Assembly: GCF_001515305.1 (NCBI RefSeq)
Contig: NZ_LNQV01000031.1
Coordinates: 1-52,096, forward strand
Length of the DNA: 52,096 nt
Origin: Aquitalea pelogenes
GTDB lineage: Bacteria > Pseudomonadota > Gammaproteobacteria > Burkholderiales > Chromobacteriaceae
Reading direction: 5' to 3'
Position numbers and translations under genes: made by a program. This document shows positions 51,477 through 52,096 of the stretch, one piece after another. The notes below the pieces were generated by a model. That model searched no databases, had not been told where the DNA came from, and saw only the letters and a list, made by a program, of their open reading frames with translations. Position 1 is the stretch's first letter, and each line of letters begins with the position of its first letter.

Positions 51477-52096
51477 ATGTCGCCTCCTATCATTGCCGTA
51501 CTGGCATTCCAGCACATCAGCCCGTTTCATCTGTCGGTGCCCTGTGTGGTGTTTGGCGATGCGCATCCGGACATGCCGGCCTTCACCCTGCGTGTATGCG
51601 TAGTGGACGCCGGTCCCATCCGCACCTCGGCCGGTTTTTCCATTGCCTGCGATTACGGGCTGGAAGGGCTGGACGGCGCGGACATCATCATCCTGCCCAG
51701 CTGGCAGGTAGGCAGGCCGGTACCGCACGCGCTGGTGCAGGCCTTGCAGCAGGCGAGTCAGGCTGGCGTGCAGATAGTCGGCCTGTGCCTGGGGGCGTAT
51801 GTGCTGGCCGAAGCCGGTTTGCTGGATGGGCGCAATGCCACCACTCACTGGGCGTATGCCGAGGACTTTGCCAGTCGTTACCCGCAAGTGCGGCTGGACC
51901 CGGCAGTACTGTATGTGGAAGACGGGCCGCTGCTGACCTCCGCCGGTACGGCCGCCGGGCTGGATTGCTGCCTGCATCTGTTGCGTCAGCGTTATGGCGC
52001 GGAGCTGGCCAATGGCGTGGCCCGTCGGCTGGTGGTGCCGCCGCATCGGCAGGGCGGGCAGGCGCAGTTCATTGCCCAGCCGCTGCCAGTGTCGGC
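51477..52096 (+). CDS. GlxA-family transcriptional regulator (DJ-1/PfpI domain, AraC type), partial
   Basis: The first 206 codons are present; the gene runs off the right edge. The N-terminal DJ-1/PfpI-like domain is clear: IIAVLAFQHISPFHLSVPC, DIIILPSW, and the nucleophile-elbow-like VGLCLGAYVLAEAGLLDG, followed by ATTHW and TSAGTAAGLD. Members normally end in an AraC-type double helix-turn-helix, which would lie outside the window. Start ATG 51477 gives the usual family N-terminus. It is divergent from the isochorismatase-family gene. Confidence 0.88.
   Translation, partial: MSPPIIAVLAFQHISPFHLSVPCVVFGDAHPDMPAFTLRVCVVDAGPIRTSAGFSIACDYGLEGLDGADIIILPSWQVGRPVPHALVQALQQASQAGVQIVGLCLGAYVLAEAGLLDGRNATTHWAYAEDFASRYPQVRLDPAVLYVEDGPLLTSAGTAAGLDCCLHLLRQRYGAELANGVARRLVVPPHRQGGQAQFIAQPLPVS

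Overview
GC-rich (roughly 60-65%) proteobacterial chromosome segment. Gene content and protein style (FIST protein with a hybrid kinase, aryl-polyene genes, large GGDEF/EAL proteins, class I fumarase, type II NADH dehydrogenase) fit a free-living betaproteobacterium, plausibly Neisseriales/Chromobacteriaceae. That placement is an inference from memory, not a computed result. No rRNA, tRNA, CRISPR array, phage or insertion sequence was seen.

Layout. 1-1.7 kb: end of an osmoprotectant-type ABC transporter operon plus a PhnD-like binding protein. 1.7-5.9 kb (minus): FIST-domain sensor and a hybrid histidine kinase ending in an Hpt domain, resembling NosP/kinase pairs. 5.9-6.35 kb: intergenic region with a 65-bp perfect direct repeat and a 34-bp perfect palindrome. 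6.35-9.6 kb: nikR, convergent with a nickel/cobalt ECF transporter operon (cbiM-cbiQ-cbiO). 9.85-27.9 kb: an aryl polyene (APE/xanthomonadin-like) biosynthesis and export locus. 27.8-34.4 kb: nfsB-type nitroreductase, a 1104-aa c-di-GMP protein with an internal globin-sensor segment, adenine deaminase, nitronate monooxygenase. 34.6-41 kb: two tail-to-tail GGDEF-EAL proteins. 41-44 kb: ammonium transporter with a recognisable sigma-54/NtrC promoter, NADH dehydrogenase. 44-49.1 kb: LysR regulator, PotD-like binding protein, membrane diguanylate cyclase and Hpt protein. 49.2-52.1 kb: class I fumarase, isochorismatase-family hydrolase, and the start of a GlxA-type regulator.

The main system is the polyene locus. 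A chorismatase (hydroxybenzoate from chorismate) can supply the aryl starter. An AMP-ligase loads it on an acyl carrier protein. Ketosynthases, a chain-length-factor protein, a ketoreductase and three hotdog proteins build the polyene. Acyltransferases, a glycosyltransferase, a methyltransferase, a LolA-like carrier and an MMPL exporter finish and move the product. No aromatic amino-acid ammonia lyase is present in the window, so the hydroxybenzoate route of xanthomonadin appears joined to an APE-type gene set.

Five reading frames in four genes are broken by an apparent loss of one base. In each case restoring one base of a short homopolymer repairs the gene. This pattern looks more like consensus (assembly) error than real decay, and these genes should be treated as probably intact.
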